Assembly: GCA_023448955.1 (NCBI GenBank)
Contig: JAEXJU010000196.1
Span: 1-6,532 of the forward strand
Direction of reading: 5' to 3'
Source: Bacteroidota bacterium
GTDB lineage: Bacteria; Bacteroidota; Bacteroidia; Flavobacteriales; Weeksellaceae
Length of the DNA: 6,532 nucleotides
The notes under the pieces were generated by a model. The model searched no databases. It was not told where the DNA came from and worked only from the letters and a program-made list of their open reading frames with translations. Below, in pieces: positions 6,137 to 6,532 of this stretch (positions within the stretch are counted from its first letter, which is position 1; each line of letters starts with the position of its first letter). A program made the position numbers and the translations under genes.

Positions 6137-6532
6137 ATGCTTTTTAAATCTCTAAATCTAAGATCATTTTTAGTCCCTGTTATTATGCTGGGGCTGATGT
6201 GGAGTTTCTTTATCCTTCAGAATCTCGGATTTTTTGAGGGTTGCAATGGTGCCATTATTCCACTTTTACCTCAAGGACTGAAAGGTGTTTTGCTTGCTCC
6301 ACTTCTCCACGGTAATGTGGATCACATTATAGGAAACTCTCTTCCTATGGCAGTTTTGTTATTTTTACTTTTTGAGTTTTACTCCAAAATAGCGCTTCGG
6401 ATTTTCATTATCGGTTGGATCGCTTCCGGATTACTGGTTTGGATGCTTCCGCCCATTGATCTCGTTACTGGAAAATGGGATTACAACTGCATCATTGGCG
6501 CAAGCGGACTGGTTTATTTGCTGGCGTGTTTT
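6137..6532 (+). CDS. Rhomboid-family intramembrane serine protease, N-terminal part (3' truncated by window edge)
   Basis: This inner-membrane protease would cut substrates within or near their membrane segments. The frame is open to the right edge and gives 132 residues. TM1 spans about residues 11-32. The loop carries 'LLHGNVDHIIGNS' (56-68), the rhomboid H-G-N-x-x-H-x-x-G-N motif at the start of the second helix. Further hydrophobic segments lie at about 68-80, 86-104 and 118-132. 'GASGLVY' contains the catalytic serine, S123. The partner histidine, expected in a later helix, is outside the window. The start is ATG 6137, preceded by A-rich GAAAGAAAAACC. An in-frame GTG at 6122 would add five residues ('VKEKP') and is the alternative. 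The gene is divergent from the DUF3078 pair. Substrate unknown. Confidence 0.9.
   Translation, partial: MLFKSLNLRSFLVPVIMLGLMWSFFILQNLGFFEGCNGAIIPLLPQGLKGVLLAPLLHGNVDHIIGNSLPMAVLLFLLFEFYSKIALRIFIIGWIASGLLVWMLPPIDLVTGKWDYNCIIGASGLVYLLACF

Noticed and set aside
1..6532. CRISPR array, insertion sequence, tRNA or toxin-antitoxin module
   Set aside because: No regularly spaced repeats, transposase-like protein, tRNA-like fold or small toxin-antitoxin pair was seen on either strand by eye.

Overview
The window looks like ordinary chromosome of a member of the Bacteroidota, most likely the Flavobacteriia and close to the Chryseobacterium/Epilithonimonas group. This is inferred from AT-rich DNA, a TonB-dependent receptor ending in an aromatic residue, DUF3078 proteins, signal peptides ending in '-AQ', a lipoprotein signal ending in 'NCNGQ', and the lack of strong Shine-Dalgarno sites. 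No tRNA, rRNA, CRISPR array, insertion sequence or phage gene was seen. No intergenic gap exceeds 300 bases.

Layout. (1) Positions 1-2188, plus strand: the C-terminal half of a siderophore-type TonB-dependent receptor is followed after 7 bases by a four-helix PepSY-associated membrane protein, then a clear intrinsic terminator. This reads as a ferric-siderophore uptake and reduction operon. (2) Positions 2220-3941, plus strand: a ROK-family sugar kinase and then a lipoprotein-type peptide methionine sulfoxide reductase A (msrA). They are separated by 93 bases that hold a long imperfect hairpin. msrA ends inside a strong bidirectional terminator. (3) Positions 3954-5994, minus strand: two tandem paralogous DUF3078 proteins, probably outer-membrane beta-barrels, 28 bases apart and converging on msrA. 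(4) Positions 5995-6136: a divergent intergenic region. (5) Position 6137 to the right edge, plus strand: the N-terminal part of a rhomboid-family intramembrane serine protease.

How they work together. The receptor and the PepSY protein are the only pair with a clear joint function: outer-membrane import of a ferric chelate, with the PepSY protein a candidate for reducing it at the inner membrane. The two DUF3078 genes form an apparent operon of unknown function. The kinase, msrA and rhomboid genes look like independent housekeeping or stress genes.

No convincing new multi-gene system was seen. The points most worth a second look are the tandem DUF3078 pair with one extended copy, the ROK kinase that lacks the family's zinc-binding cysteines, the long hairpin before msrA, and a possible second start in msrA that would give a cytosolic form.
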